Below, in pieces: positions 25,796 through 33,760 of a stretch of 64,000 nt of DNA; positions within the stretch are counted from its first letter, which is position 1; each line of letters starts with the position of its first letter. Source of the DNA: CAYRLW01 sp964425215 (lineage in GTDB: Bacteria > Spirochaetota > Spirochaetia > Treponematales > Breznakiellaceae); contig CAYRLW010000008.1 in the NCBI GenBank assembly GCA_964425215.1, forward strand, positions 1 to 64,000, in the 5' to 3' direction. The position numbers and the translations under genes were made by a program. The notes below the pieces were generated by a model that saw nothing but the letters and a program-made list of their open reading frames with translations, was not told where the DNA came from and did not search any database.

Positions 25796-26275
25796 ATGGC
25801 GGTGCTAACCGTGGGGATAGGCGAATGGGCCGTTTCTAAAAACCCCGAGGATGTGATAAAAACCTACGCCCTGGGATCCTGCGTGGCGGTGATAATTTAC
25901 GACGTTAAAACCCGACTTGGGGGCCTTATCCACGTGGCCCTTCCAGAATCGAGCGTGGACGTCGAAAGGGCAAAAAATCAGCCGGGGTACTTTGCCGATA
26001 CGGGACTTCCGCTTATGATAGAGGAGATGAAAAAGCTGGGGGCCAGTCGGGCCGGGGTGTGGGTAAAACTTGCGGGGGGAGCCTCGGTAATGGATTCCAG
26101 CGGTTTTTTTGATATCGGCAAACGAAACCTCCTGGCCGTAAAGCGGGTCCTGTGGAAAAGTTCCCTGGGGCCCCTGGCGGAGGATACGGGGGGAAATAGT
26201 AGCCGGACCGTGGCATTTTCAATTGCCGATGGGGTGGTTACCCTTTCTTCGGGCCCCAAAAAATGGGAACTATAG
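25796..26275 (+). CDS. cheD: chemoreceptor glutamine deamidase CheD
   Basis: 159 residues, one CheD domain. The catalytic Cys lies in LGSCVAVIIYD and the His in GGLIHVALPES, followed by GGASVMDSSGFFDIGKRN. It deamidates receptor Gln and, in Bacillus and Thermotoga, also binds and stimulates the CheY-P phosphatase CheC; a CheX-like gene lies two genes downstream. The start follows AAGGAG spanning the end of cheB. Confidence 0.95.
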   Translation: MAVLTVGIGEWAVSKNPEDVIKTYALGSCVAVIIYDVKTRLGGLIHVALPESSVDVERAKNQPGYFADTGLPLMIEEMKKLGASRAGVWVKLAGGASVMDSSGFFDIGKRNLLAVKRVLWKSSLGPLAEDTGGNSSRTVAFSIADGVVTLSSGPKKWEL

Positions 26276-26286
26276 GAGCGAAAGCC

Positions 26287-26679
26287 ATGAACGAGTATCA
26301 TCAGGTGCTTATCGTCGACGATTCGGAGACCTCGCGCATGATCATCCAGCGGTGCCTAGAGATGGCGGGAGTGCGGTCGGCCACGTTTTACCACGCCGAA
26401 AACGGACTGGATGCCCTGGCCCAGTTGCGGGATAGTCAGGACCGGAAAGAGCCCATGGAGCTGATCGTCACGGATCTGAACATGCCTAAAATGGACGGCC
26501 GAGCCTTTGTCCGGATCGTCAAAGGGAGTCCCCAATTTTCCAAGGTAACGCTTATCGTCGTATCTTCCATCGCCGACGGGGACGCGGAGGCGGAACTCCG
26601 TTCCCTGGGGGCCGCCGCGGTGGTAAAAAAGCCCGTGTCGCCGGCAAAGCTGGTTTCCGTACTGGGAGGTGAACTATGA
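26287..26679 (+). CDS. cheY: chemotaxis response regulator CheY
   Basis: 130 residues, one receiver domain with LIVDDSETSRM, phospho-acceptor Asp in VTDLNMPKMDG, VVSSIADGD and conserved Lys in VVKKPVSP. The ATG at 26287 follows AGGAG; an upstream in-frame ATG at 26263 lies inside cheD and lacks one. As the only CheY directly in the cheA-cheW-cheR-cheB-cheD operon it is the probable flagellar switch effector. It overlaps the next gene by 4 bp. Confidence 0.9.
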   Translation: MNEYHQVLIVDDSETSRMIIQRCLEMAGVRSATFYHAENGLDALAQLRDSQDRKEPMELIVTDLNMPKMDGRAFVRIVKGSPQFSKVTLIVVSSIADGDAEAELRSLGAAAVVKKPVSPAKLVSVLGGEL

Positions 26680-27245
26680 GCGAAATAACCCTGGACGTCC
26701 ACAAAGCCCAGGCGGCCCTGCAGGAGGCGGCGACATCCGTGTTCGCCGAAATGACCTTTATGGACGCCCTGGTCCCTCCGCCCAAGGCCGAAAAACAGGG
26801 GCTTCCCACGGGAAGGGAGGGGGCGCCGGTGCACTCTGGGGGAAACAGCGAGCCGAACGAAGGGTCCGCCGAGGGTCTTCACGCGGCCCTGGACGTGCTA
26901 AAACCCCTCAGTTGCCGCATGGAGATCCTTCTTAGCCGTCCTCTGGCGGATAGAATAGCGGATATTCTGTACGGGGAGTCGGAGATAGAATTTAACGACG
27001 ACCACGGTGAAACTCCTGGGCGCGCTAACCGGAACCGGGACGATTCGATATTGGAAATTTTAAACGTACTGGCGGGAAATTTTTTAAGCAACTACTTTGG
27101 CGCTGGAACGCCCTTTAAGCTGGAACTTCCCTTTTTTGTGTTTGGGGAAGCCGACGTGACCGGGCCTATTCTTAGCCGCGTGGAGCTGGACGTGGAGGGC
27201 TTCCCTGCGGAGGTTCTGCTTCGGTCCATTCGATATCGGTACTAA
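26676..27245 (+). CDS. CheX/CheC-type CheY-P phosphatase
   Basis: 189 residues. The family's catalytic helix D-x3-E-x2-N is visible as DDSILEILNVLAGNF (about 121-135), a single copy as in CheX. Before it is a low-complexity insert of about 35 residues (KAEKQGLPTGREG...NEGSAEG) not expected in CheX. It should dephosphorylate CheY-P; its position directly after cheY, overlapping by 4 bp, fits. The last 74 bp overlap the 3' end of the convergent histidine kinase. Confidence 0.78.
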   Translation: MSEITLDVHKAQAALQEAATSVFAEMTFMDALVPPPKAEKQGLPTGREGAPVHSGGNSEPNEGSAEGLHAALDVLKPLSCRMEILLSRPLADRIADILYGESEIEFNDDHGETPGRANRNRDDSILEILNVLAGNFLSNYFGAGTPFKLELPFFVFGEADVTGPILSRVELDVEGFPAEVLLRSIRYRY

Positions 27246-28283
27246 AGGTAAGGCTGATCACCGCACCCCCGTGGTTATAGCGCCGAACCTGGGCTCCCAG
27301 CTCTTCCGCCAGGGTTTCGATGAGCCGGAGCCCCAAAGAATCGGCTGTATGGGGGGAACGGGGCTCAGGAAAGCCCGGACCGTCGTCGGCGATAGAAAGC
27401 ATAAGGCTCCGTGTTCCGTTTCCCGTCTCCACGTGTCCCCAGCGGATCGTTACGACCCCCGAGTTCCGGGAGCCTATGCCGTACTTTACCGCGTTGGTTA
27501 GGGCTTCCACGGTGATTAATCCCAGGTACAGGGCTTCCTTGCTCCGTACGGCAATGCTTTCCAGCTCGTAGCGGAGTTCCGAAGCGCAGTTGGGCCGCCG
27601 CATGGTGGCGAACAGCTCCTCTGTCACGTTCCGCAGGTACAGGTCCACGGGAATCCGGTCCGCCCGGTCGCTCCGGTATAGGGCTTCGTGGAGGGCCGAA
27701 AAGGATCGGATGCGGCCGTCTAAATCGTCCAGGCCGTGGAGAAATGCCGGATCGTCGGTGGTAGCCCTCTGCAGTTCGATAAAACTAAGGATCATATTCA
27801 GGTTGTTTTTGATCCGGTGGTTCAATTCCCGCATCAAGAAATCCTTTTCCTTAAGGGCCCCTTGCAGATCCCTCTCCTTTATCCTGGCCGTTTGGATCCG
27901 CTGGGAAAGCTCGGTCCGGTCCTCCACGGAAAAAATAAGGGATGTTTCATCGGGGGATGGGGAATAAAAGGTCACGGTAACGTGCTGGATCCGCTGGTTT
28001 TCTCCGACCCGGCGGTGGGGGAAAAAGGAGCCGTGGAGCTGGTGGGAAAAAATAAGGGGCGTACGGGTCTTTAACAGCAGATCCAAACGGCTTTGGTAGG
28101 TCTTTTCCCGTAAATGGGGGAACCGGTCCAGTAAAGATTCCCCGATCATCTCGTGGCGTCCCCACCCGGTCCACAGTTCCAAGCTGGTATTCCAAAAGAT
28201 AACCCTAAAATTCAAATCCGTAATCCCCACGCCAATGGGCAGGTGGTCGAAAACGGAAAAATGATCCCTCATGGAACTAACCC
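27172..28283 (-). CDS. PAS-HisKA_2 sensor histidine kinase, 5' end lost in assembly gap
   Basis: About 370 residues are readable before the N run. One PAS domain (DHLPIGVGITDLNFRVIFW to about residue 125) is followed by a HisKA_2 helix with LMRELNHRIKNNLNMILSF and an intact HATPase (EALTNAVKYGIG; IADDGPGFPE). An ATG at 28272 could be the start but lacks a ribosome binding site, and the frame stays open into the gap. About 25 residues after the HATPase fold (EWTEAEPPQGSPPRPAPRG) are encoded within the convergent CheX-like gene. It is probably cotranscribed with the CheC-like and CheY-like genes beyond the gap. Confidence 0.85.
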
Positions 28284-28383
28284 NNNNNNNNNNNNNNNNN
28301 NNNNNNNNNNNNNNNNNNNNNNNNNNNNNNNNNNNNNNNNNNNNNNNNNNNNNNNNNNNNNNNNNNNNNNNNNNNNNNNNNNN
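28284..28383. other. assembly gap (100 N)
   Basis: Exactly 100 undetermined bases, probably a placeholder for unknown length. The missing end of CheC alone should need about 200 bp, so the true gap is likely longer. Confidence 0.95.
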
Positions 28384-28769
28384 ACGGCGTTGATAACGAT
28401 GTTCCCCACTTCGCAGAGGGTTCCCGACCGGATAGAATCCAGCCCCTCTTCCTGGATGTTTTCCTGCCCGATGATGCAATCCACCAACTTTCCCGCGTCG
28501 TGGGTTTTAAATACCAGCTCCACCGCCCCGGTCATGGAACCCCGGTATTCCATTTCCACCGCCGAAAGAACCGAATCGGGACTTTCCGCTAAAACGGGGG
28601 ACAGCTCCTTTTGATCGATAAACCGGATCGTGGGGGCCGAAAGGGCTATGTGGGAGTTGAGCATTTGGTTCAACACTTCCCCCGCCTTTCCCATACCCAA
28701 ATTGACGAACTCCGCCAGGGCGTCGATAAACTGTTTTTCCAGGAAAACCGCTTCCGTATGGATCTTCAA
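28384..28769 (-). CDS. CheC-like CheY-P phosphatase, 3' end lost in assembly gap
   Basis: 128 residues readable. Two phosphatase helices are visible: FIDALAEFVNLGMGKAGEVL near the N-terminus (D-x3-E-x2-N) and SGTLCEVGNIVINA just before the gap (E-x2-N retained). The two-helix layout fits CheC rather than CheX. It begins inside the stop of the CheY-like gene (4-bp overlap), so the pair probably forms a phosphorylation/dephosphorylation unit outside the main che operon. Confidence 0.8.
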
Positions 28770-29134
28770 TTTCCCCGGCCCTCCGGGATAAGGCCTTCGA
28801 TGGTTTCGATCAGTTCACCCTGTTTGGGAGGTTTATGGATCACCGCCCGGGCTCCGGCGGCTAGAATCCGGTTGCGGGTAGAATCCTGAATATCCGCCGA
28901 AAGAATGATAATAGGAATGGCGGGATAGTGTTCCCGCAGGGCCTTTAGGGTCTGGTATCCATCCATATCGGGCATCAGGAGGTCCAATAAAATAACGTCC
29001 GCTACCCCTTGGGCAAGGATGGTCAGGGCGTTTTTTCCGCTATCCGCCTGGATTATTTCGTAACGGTCCCCCAAAAGCCGAGCCACGATGGCCCGGGCGG
29101 TAAAGGAATCGTCGATTACTAAAATTTTCCGCAT
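28766..29134 (-). CDS. CheY-like single-domain response regulator
   Basis: 122 residues, one receiver domain: LVIDDSFTARAIV, phospho-acceptor Asp in VILLDLLMPDMDGY, IILSADIQD and the Lys of VIHKPPKQG. The ATG lies six bases after a perfect TATAAT with no ribosome binding site, so the transcript is probably leaderless. First gene of a three-gene set with the CheC-like protein and histidine kinase. Confidence 0.88.
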   Translation of the reverse strand: MRKILVIDDSFTARAIVARLLGDRYEIIQADSGKNALTILAQGVADVILLDLLMPDMDGYQTLKALREHYPAIPIIILSADIQDSTRNRILAAGARAVIHKPPKQGELIETIEGLIPEGRGN

Positions 29135-29140
29135 ATTGAA

Positions 29141-29169
29141 ATTATAGTACTAGGTTAGACTTTAGTCAA
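29141..29169 (-). promoter_or_regulatory. strong promoter predicting a leaderless CheY-like mRNA
   Basis: TTGACT, 17-bp spacer, TATAAT on the minus strand. The -10 box ends six bases before the ATG at 29134, so the expected transcription start coincides with the A of ATG. Confidence 0.75.
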
Positions 29170-29173
29170 AGGA

Positions 29174-29208
29174 GGGGCCGGCGAAGTTCCGTAGCCTTCG
29201 CTGGCCCC
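29174..29208. terminator. hairpin upstream of the CheY-like promoter
   Basis: A 13-bp stem (GGGGCCGGCGAAG with CTTCGCTGGCCCC, one G-U pair) around a 9-nt loop. It lies between the HAD gene's 3' end and the CheY-like promoter and may end transcription from the HAD operon. Confidence 0.5.
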
Positions 29209-29285
29209 TTGGCGGTATTTTCGCACCAAACCCCCATGGTCCCAGGGTACCTTTTTCCGCAAAAGTACCGCCTTACGGCTAAAGT

Positions 29286-29319
29286 CGCTTTTGCAAACCC
29301 CCATGGGTTTACAAAAGCG
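29286..29319 (-). terminator. hairpin directly after the HAD phosphatase stop codon
   Basis: A 15-bp near-perfect stem (CGCTTTTGCAAACCC / GGGTTTACAAAAGCG) with a 4-nt loop starts at the base after the stop codon. There is no clear T-tract. Confidence 0.5.
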
Positions 29320-29997
29320 TTATTTTGAAAAAATTTGATACAATTGAGAAAGCTTGGCTTTTGAAAGATCGCCGATAATCAGGTCCGCCCCGGCGTTCCG
29401 CAGGTCCGCTTCGCCGAAGGTCGTTAGGAGGGCACAGCAGTACATTCCCGCAGTTTTGGCGGCCTGGACTCCCCCCACCGAATCTTCCACCACCCAGCAG
29501 TGTTTTGGATCCGCTTGAATGCGCCGGGCGGCCTCCAAAAAAAGGTCCGGAAAGGGTTTTCGCCGCTCCACGTCCAGCCCGTTGACCAGGGCGTCGAAAA
29601 CCCCCTGGTCCAGGCCGATCTCCCGAAGGTTGGCCATCATTTTAACGTAGTCCGTACTGGTGGCTAGGGCAATTTTAAGTCCCGAATCCTTACAAAGGCC
29701 CACGAACTCCACCGCCCCGGGAAGGGCTTGGAGCTTTCCTTTAACGATATCCGTGTAAATTTCGTAGGTCCGCTGTTTATCCCGTTCTACCGAAAAATCC
29801 CCGATTCCGTACTTTTCCGCCACGCCCCCTAAAAAACGGTTTTCCCCCAAACCCACGAAGGGCAAAAAATCCTCGTGCCGTACCCGAACGCCGTGGGTTT
29901 CCTGAAACATCCGCAGGGCCGCTTCGGCGATAAACCATTCGGAATCCGTGAGGACCCCGTCCATATCAAATATGATTCCCTCGATGGTTCCGCTCAT
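29320..29997 (-). CDS. HAD-superfamily phosphatase/phosphomutase (beta-phosphoglucomutase-like)
   Basis: 225 residues. HAD motif I is FDMDGVLTDSE (about 9-19), motif II ALATSTD, the conserved Lys lies in VERRKPFPD and motif III is WVVEDSVGGVQAAK. A helical cap after motif I (subfamily IA) fits beta-phosphoglucomutase or a small sugar-phosphate phosphatase such as YniC; the substrate cannot be read from the sequence. The ATG overlaps the stop of the HD gene (ATGA), so the two are coupled. Confidence 0.85.
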   Translation of the reverse strand: MSGTIEGIIFDMDGVLTDSEWFIAEAALRMFQETHGVRVRHEDFLPFVGLGENRFLGGVAEKYGIGDFSVERDKQRTYEIYTDIVKGKLQALPGAVEFVGLCKDSGLKIALATSTDYVKMMANLREIGLDQGVFDALVNGLDVERRKPFPDLFLEAARRIQADPKHCWVVEDSVGGVQAAKTAGMYCCALLTTFGEADLRNAGADLIIGDLSKAKLSQLYQIFSK

Positions 29998-30809
29998 AAA
30001 TACCTCTTGGGCTCCCCACCGATAACCGAGGCGTACAGTTCTATATACCCCTTGGCGGTGCTGGAAGCGATTTTTCCCAGCAGAACCTCTTCCACCTGGA
30101 AAAAGCCCACTTCGCTGGACATGGACACGTCGATGCGGATTGGTTTTTCCGTCCCCGCGCTTAAACGGACCTCTTCTATCGAGTTGGCTGAATATTTGTG
30201 GATATCCCCCACCCGGGGTTCGTGGGAAAGGGCCATGGGAATTCGAGCCCGTCCCTTTTCCATATCGCATCCGTCGGCTATCAAAATAATGCCCGCCTCC
30301 AGGGAATGGATCTTCCGACCCCCCATGTGGCCCACAATGCCTTCTATGGCTACCGACCGGACCACCACCCGTTTTTGTATGTCCGTCCCGTAGACCTCCG
30401 CCAACAGCCGGTCGATGATCGGGTAGGCCAGGTAGGCGCTGTGGAGTTCGTGGTCCTGCCGGCCTATGGTCATCCCCAGGTCGTGGAGAAACGAGGCTAA
30501 CAGGACCGCCGACAGACTTTCGTCAAAGCTCCCCGCCTCTTCGGCCTCCAGGCTCGTGGGAATGTTCGCTTGGCGTAAAAGGCCCATCATAATAACCGCG
30601 TTAAGGGCCACGGTTCGCATATGGACCGGACCATGGTCGTTGTACCCCAACCGTTTAATGGAAACCGTGTTGGCGTACTCCTGCATGGCGTGGATCTCCG
30701 GGTCTTCCAACAACCGTTGGACGATCCGATGGGACGGAGCGTCGCTGTGGAGTTCTTCCACGGCGCTGATAATTTTTTTATCCATGGATAATTCTTTTGG
30801 TGATTTCAT
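29994..30809 (-). CDS. HD-domain phosphohydrolase
   Basis: 271 residues. The metal-binding H...HD...D pattern is visible in DHGPVHMRTV and FLHDLGMTIG, followed by DHELHSAYLAYPIIDRLL and ILIADGCDME. The C-terminal 80 residues are beta-rich. Such enzymes hydrolyse nucleotides or phosphoesters. The ATG at 30809 lies six bases after a TATATT -10 box with no ribosome binding site; an alternative ATG at 30785 also lacks one. The promoter lies within a palindrome. Confidence 0.82.
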   Translation of the reverse strand: MKSPKELSMDKKIISAVEELHSDAPSHRIVQRLLEDPEIHAMQEYANTVSIKRLGYNDHGPVHMRTVALNAVIMMGLLRQANIPTSLEAEEAGSFDESLSAVLLASFLHDLGMTIGRQDHELHSAYLAYPIIDRLLAEVYGTDIQKRVVVRSVAIEGIVGHMGGRKIHSLEAGIILIADGCDMEKGRARIPMALSHEPRVGDIHKYSANSIEEVRLSAGTEKPIRIDVSMSSEVGFFQVEEVLLGKIASSTAKGYIELYASVIGGEPKRYL

Positions 30810-30815
30810 GGATAT

Positions 30816-30844
30816 AATATACGTAAGACCACTCTAAAAACCAA
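30816..30844 (-). promoter_or_regulatory. candidate leaderless promoter of the HD-HAD gene pair
   Basis: TTGGTT, 17-bp spacer, TATATT, six bases before the ATG at 30809. The -35 and spacer lie inside the palindrome 30821-30867. Confidence 0.5.
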
Positions 30845-30929
30845 TTGTTTTTAAAGTGGTTTTACGTAATTCCTTACAGGAATTACGTTTTAATTGGAAC
30901 AAAGCCAAAAACTAAAGTTTTTGGCTTTG
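30821..30929. repeat. cluster of three consecutive palindromes
   Basis: Three hairpins follow one another: 30821-30867 (13-bp arms, one mismatch), 30864-30888 (perfect 10-bp ACGTAATTCC arms, 5-nt loop) and 30900-30929 (perfect 14-bp arms, CAAAGCCAAAAACT, 2-nt loop). They separate the zinc dehydrogenase stop (30939) from the HD gene. The last could end the large operon on the minus strand. Confidence 0.7.
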
Positions 30930-30938
30930 ACGCTACTC

Positions 30939-32201
30939 TTAAATCTCCGGAGCGTGGGCTAAAAGATAATCCTCCGCTTCCTTGCTCCACAGGTTCCCGT
31001 GGCGTTGGCAGATTTCGGCCAGCTGGGCGTAGAAAGGCTCCGTTTTACCCCGTTCGGCGAAGTCCGTGATAGCTACCAAATCCAGTTTTTTATGGGTATA
31101 GATCAGTTTTTTCCCGCCGGGAATTTTGTCGAGGTTGATGGTCGTCTCGGGCACCGCATTAAGGCCCCCCACGTGGGTTATCATAAACACCGGGTTCAAT
31201 TTTCCCTGGGCCATCATCTCTAGGGATTCGATCATGTCGTCCGTGTTGCCGCCGCTGGTTCCCACCACGTGGTGGCTTTCGTAGTGGACGTTGTAAAAAT
31301 TGAACAGGGCCGAAAACTCGCTGTCCGTGGGGCCGGCGAAAAAGTTCAAACACCCGTCGTGACCCAACAGTTTATCCCCCATTTCTACCACCGGTTTTAC
31401 GGGGGCAAAGACGAAGACGTCGTCGTAGAGCCTATCCCCATTGATTTTTTTAAGGTGGGCCACCGGATCGGCCATGTCCTTGGTGTTCACGTAGTGGAGT
31501 TCCACCCCCTGTTTTTTGGCCTCCTCTACCGGCAGAAGCTGGGCGGCCCGAGCAAGCCGGGCGTCGTCGATATCGGTTACCACGAGCCGCGAGGGCTTGC
31601 GGGGGTTATGGATCGCGTAATCGATGGCCCCCAGCCCCATGGGCCCCACCCCCGCCAGCAGAAGAAGGGACCCCCCTTCCTCGATTCCCATGTGATGGAC
31701 GTAGGAACCCCCTTTGGTATGGTACTGGGCGTGGAAGGCCCCGACGATGCAGGAAACGGGTTCGGAAAGGGAACCCATAAAGTAGTTATCCGCCTTGTAT
31801 TCCAAGAGGCAGTTCATTTCCATCACTTCCCGGGGGATTACCACGTAGGTCGCGTCGCCGCCGATGTACTCGTAGGAGTACCCCGGCGCCCATAAGGTTC
31901 CCTGATAATTCAAAGCCGGTTGGATGGAAAATTTACTTCCGGCCTTGAACTTATGGGCCCATTTGGAACCCACCTTTTCCAGGACCCCGCAAAATTCGTG
32001 GCCGATAATGACCGGATTTTTCGTCAGATCGTGGCGGATCCGTTTGTGCTTGGCCCCCTGCATGGCCAGTTTGTGGCTGGACATACAGATGGAATCCGAT
32101 ACGATCCGGGCAAGGATCTCGTCGTCCTTTATTTCGGGAAGATCAAACTCTTCCAACCGGAGATCGTTGACTCCGTGAATACGAACCGCTTTTGTCTTCA
32201 T
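30939..32201 (-). CDS. zinc-dependent medium-chain dehydrogenase, sorbose-1-phosphate reductase-like (SorE/YggP type)
   Basis: 420 residues. The start (MKTKAVRIHGVNDLRLEEFDL) and the pattern SDSICMSSHKLAMQG...GHEFCGVLEKVG match the SorE/YggP branch of zinc alcohol dehydrogenases, which interconvert ketose- and alditol-phosphates with NAD(P)H. GHE and Cys residues of the zinc site are present, and the nucleotide fold LLLAGVGPMGLGAIDYAI is intact. Last gene of the operon; its AAGGAG lies within the end of the FGGY kinase gene (3 bp between genes). Confidence 0.85.
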   Translation of the reverse strand: MKTKAVRIHGVNDLRLEEFDLPEIKDDEILARIVSDSICMSSHKLAMQGAKHKRIRHDLTKNPVIIGHEFCGVLEKVGSKWAHKFKAGSKFSIQPALNYQGTLWAPGYSYEYIGGDATYVVIPREVMEMNCLLEYKADNYFMGSLSEPVSCIVGAFHAQYHTKGGSYVHHMGIEEGGSLLLLAGVGPMGLGAIDYAIHNPRKPSRLVVTDIDDARLARAAQLLPVEEAKKQGVELHYVNTKDMADPVAHLKKINGDRLYDDVFVFAPVKPVVEMGDKLLGHDGCLNFFAGPTDSEFSALFNFYNVHYESHHVVGTSGGNTDDMIESLEMMAQGKLNPVFMITHVGGLNAVPETTINLDKIPGGKKLIYTHKKLDLVAITDFAERGKTEPFYAQLAEICQRHGNLWSKEAEDYLLAHAPEI

Positions 32202-32204
32202 TGG

Positions 32205-33749
32205 TTACTCCTTTTGTTTTTCCGCCAGAGCCGTCCACCGGCTCCGGTACGGTAACAGTTCCGCTACGTCCCGCTTGGGGACCTCGATGTAATCGATTTC
32301 AAAATCCTGGGCTAAATCGGCGAGGGCCTTACCCGTTAGGGCCATTTTCGCGGTCATGGCGGCCCCAAAGGCGGTGGCTTCGGCGATATCCGTTAAGGCC
32401 GTCCGGTTATCCCGCAGGGCCGCCGAAAGAAGGGCGTTGTAGGCTTCGTTTTTCCGAAAGCCCCCCTCGGTAAACACCTCCACCCCCGGTCGTAGGCCCG
32501 CCCGCTCCAGGGCCGTCAGGGTCTGCAGGACCAAGGAGATCCGGAGGATGGCGATGCCCCGTTCGTAGTTTCGGAAACAGGGGGGGATGGGAGAATCGGG
32601 GCTTTCGGAGGTTTTCCCCGAGGCTAGGGCCCCCTGTATTTCCGCGAAGGGATAGTCCCGGCCGTTTTCGACCACCCGGGGCTTGGAAAGGGGGAACTGC
32701 CCGGACCCGGCGGTCAGCTCGGGTAGGATAAAGGCGTTTTTTTCCCCCAGGATACGGCGGTACAGGGCCTCGTCGTAGGGCGGCAGGTCTGTACGGCCGT
32801 GGAGGTCCATCAAAAGCTTGGACCAGGTTTCGAACTCCTGGCCCCCTAAAAAGATGGCCGTTTTGACGGGGGTTCGGAAGGCCGATTGGTTAAAAAAGAC
32901 CACCTTGCCCAGCTCTTCGGGGGCAAACTTGTACTCCTTGACCGGGTTCATGATGACGCACCAGGTTCCCGTGGAGTTAAGCACAAAGCCCCCATCGCCC
33001 TTTTTGGCGAAATGGGGAAGCAGGGAAGAGTTGGAATCGTGGATCCCCATGGTGACGACGACGTCCCTGCCCAGGCCCGTCTTTTGGGCCACCTCCTCCG
33101 TGATGGTTCCCAGGACGTCCCAGGAGTTGTTCAGGGTTTTTGGCATAAGAGGCGATATGCCCAAGCCGTCGGCCACGGAGGACCAGCGTTTTTGTTCCCA
33201 ATTCCACAGGTAACTGTGGCAACCCACGTAGGTTCCCTCGGCGCCCACCTTCCCGGTCAAACGGAAGGACCAATACTGGGGGTAGTTGAGGACCCAGCGG
33301 GTATTCGCGAAAGCCCGGGGGTATTTTTCCTTGATAAAAAATATCCCCTTGGCGGTGTTGATCATGGCTTTAAAGTAGGGGGTTCCGGTAACCCTTTGCA
33401 GATCCTCCGGGGTACCGAATTGGGCGTAAAACCGGTCGTGAAACTCGTCCCCCGGCTCGTAGGTGTAGTACACGCAGGGAACCGAGGGCTTGCCGTCGTC
33501 CCCCACGCAAGTAAAGGTGGCGCCGTGGGTACTAACCGCGATGGCCCGGATAGGGTACCGCTGGGCCAGCTGGGCTAACTGTTCCAAAAACCATGTTTCC
33601 ATGGCCTCCAGGTCGTGGGTCGGAAGCCCGTCCACCATCCGGGGCGGGAAATTTCGGTATTCCGCGGCCACCTGATGGAGCGAGTCATCGTACACGGCGA
33701 CCTTTTTATTGGTCATCCCTATATCGATGACCGCGATAGCGTATTCCAT
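32205..33749 (-). CDS. FGGY-family carbohydrate kinase
   Basis: 514 residues, full length for the family. The N-terminal phosphate loop is VIDIGMTNKKVAVYD; further signatures are VSTHGATF, GIHDSNSSLLPHF (catalytic Asp), LNSTGTWCVIM and FTEGGFRKNEAYNALL. The family phosphorylates sugars or polyols with ATP. The sequence resembles the fuculokinase/rhamnulokinase side of the family more than glycerol or xylulose kinases, but the substrate is not decided. It lies between the SDR dehydrogenase and the zinc dehydrogenase, suggesting a ketose or ketose-derived substrate. Confidence 0.88.
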   Translation of the reverse strand: MEYAIAVIDIGMTNKKVAVYDDSLHQVAAEYRNFPPRMVDGLPTHDLEAMETWFLEQLAQLAQRYPIRAIAVSTHGATFTCVGDDGKPSVPCVYYTYEPGDEFHDRFYAQFGTPEDLQRVTGTPYFKAMINTAKGIFFIKEKYPRAFANTRWVLNYPQYWSFRLTGKVGAEGTYVGCHSYLWNWEQKRWSSVADGLGISPLMPKTLNNSWDVLGTITEEVAQKTGLGRDVVVTMGIHDSNSSLLPHFAKKGDGGFVLNSTGTWCVIMNPVKEYKFAPEELGKVVFFNQSAFRTPVKTAIFLGGQEFETWSKLLMDLHGRTDLPPYDEALYRRILGEKNAFILPELTAGSGQFPLSKPRVVENGRDYPFAEIQGALASGKTSESPDSPIPPCFRNYERGIAILRISLVLQTLTALERAGLRPGVEVFTEGGFRKNEAYNALLSAALRDNRTALTDIAEATAFGAAMTAKMALTGKALADLAQDFEIDYIEVPKRDVAELLPYRSRWTALAEKQKE

Positions 33750-33760
33750 GCCCTTCCCCC

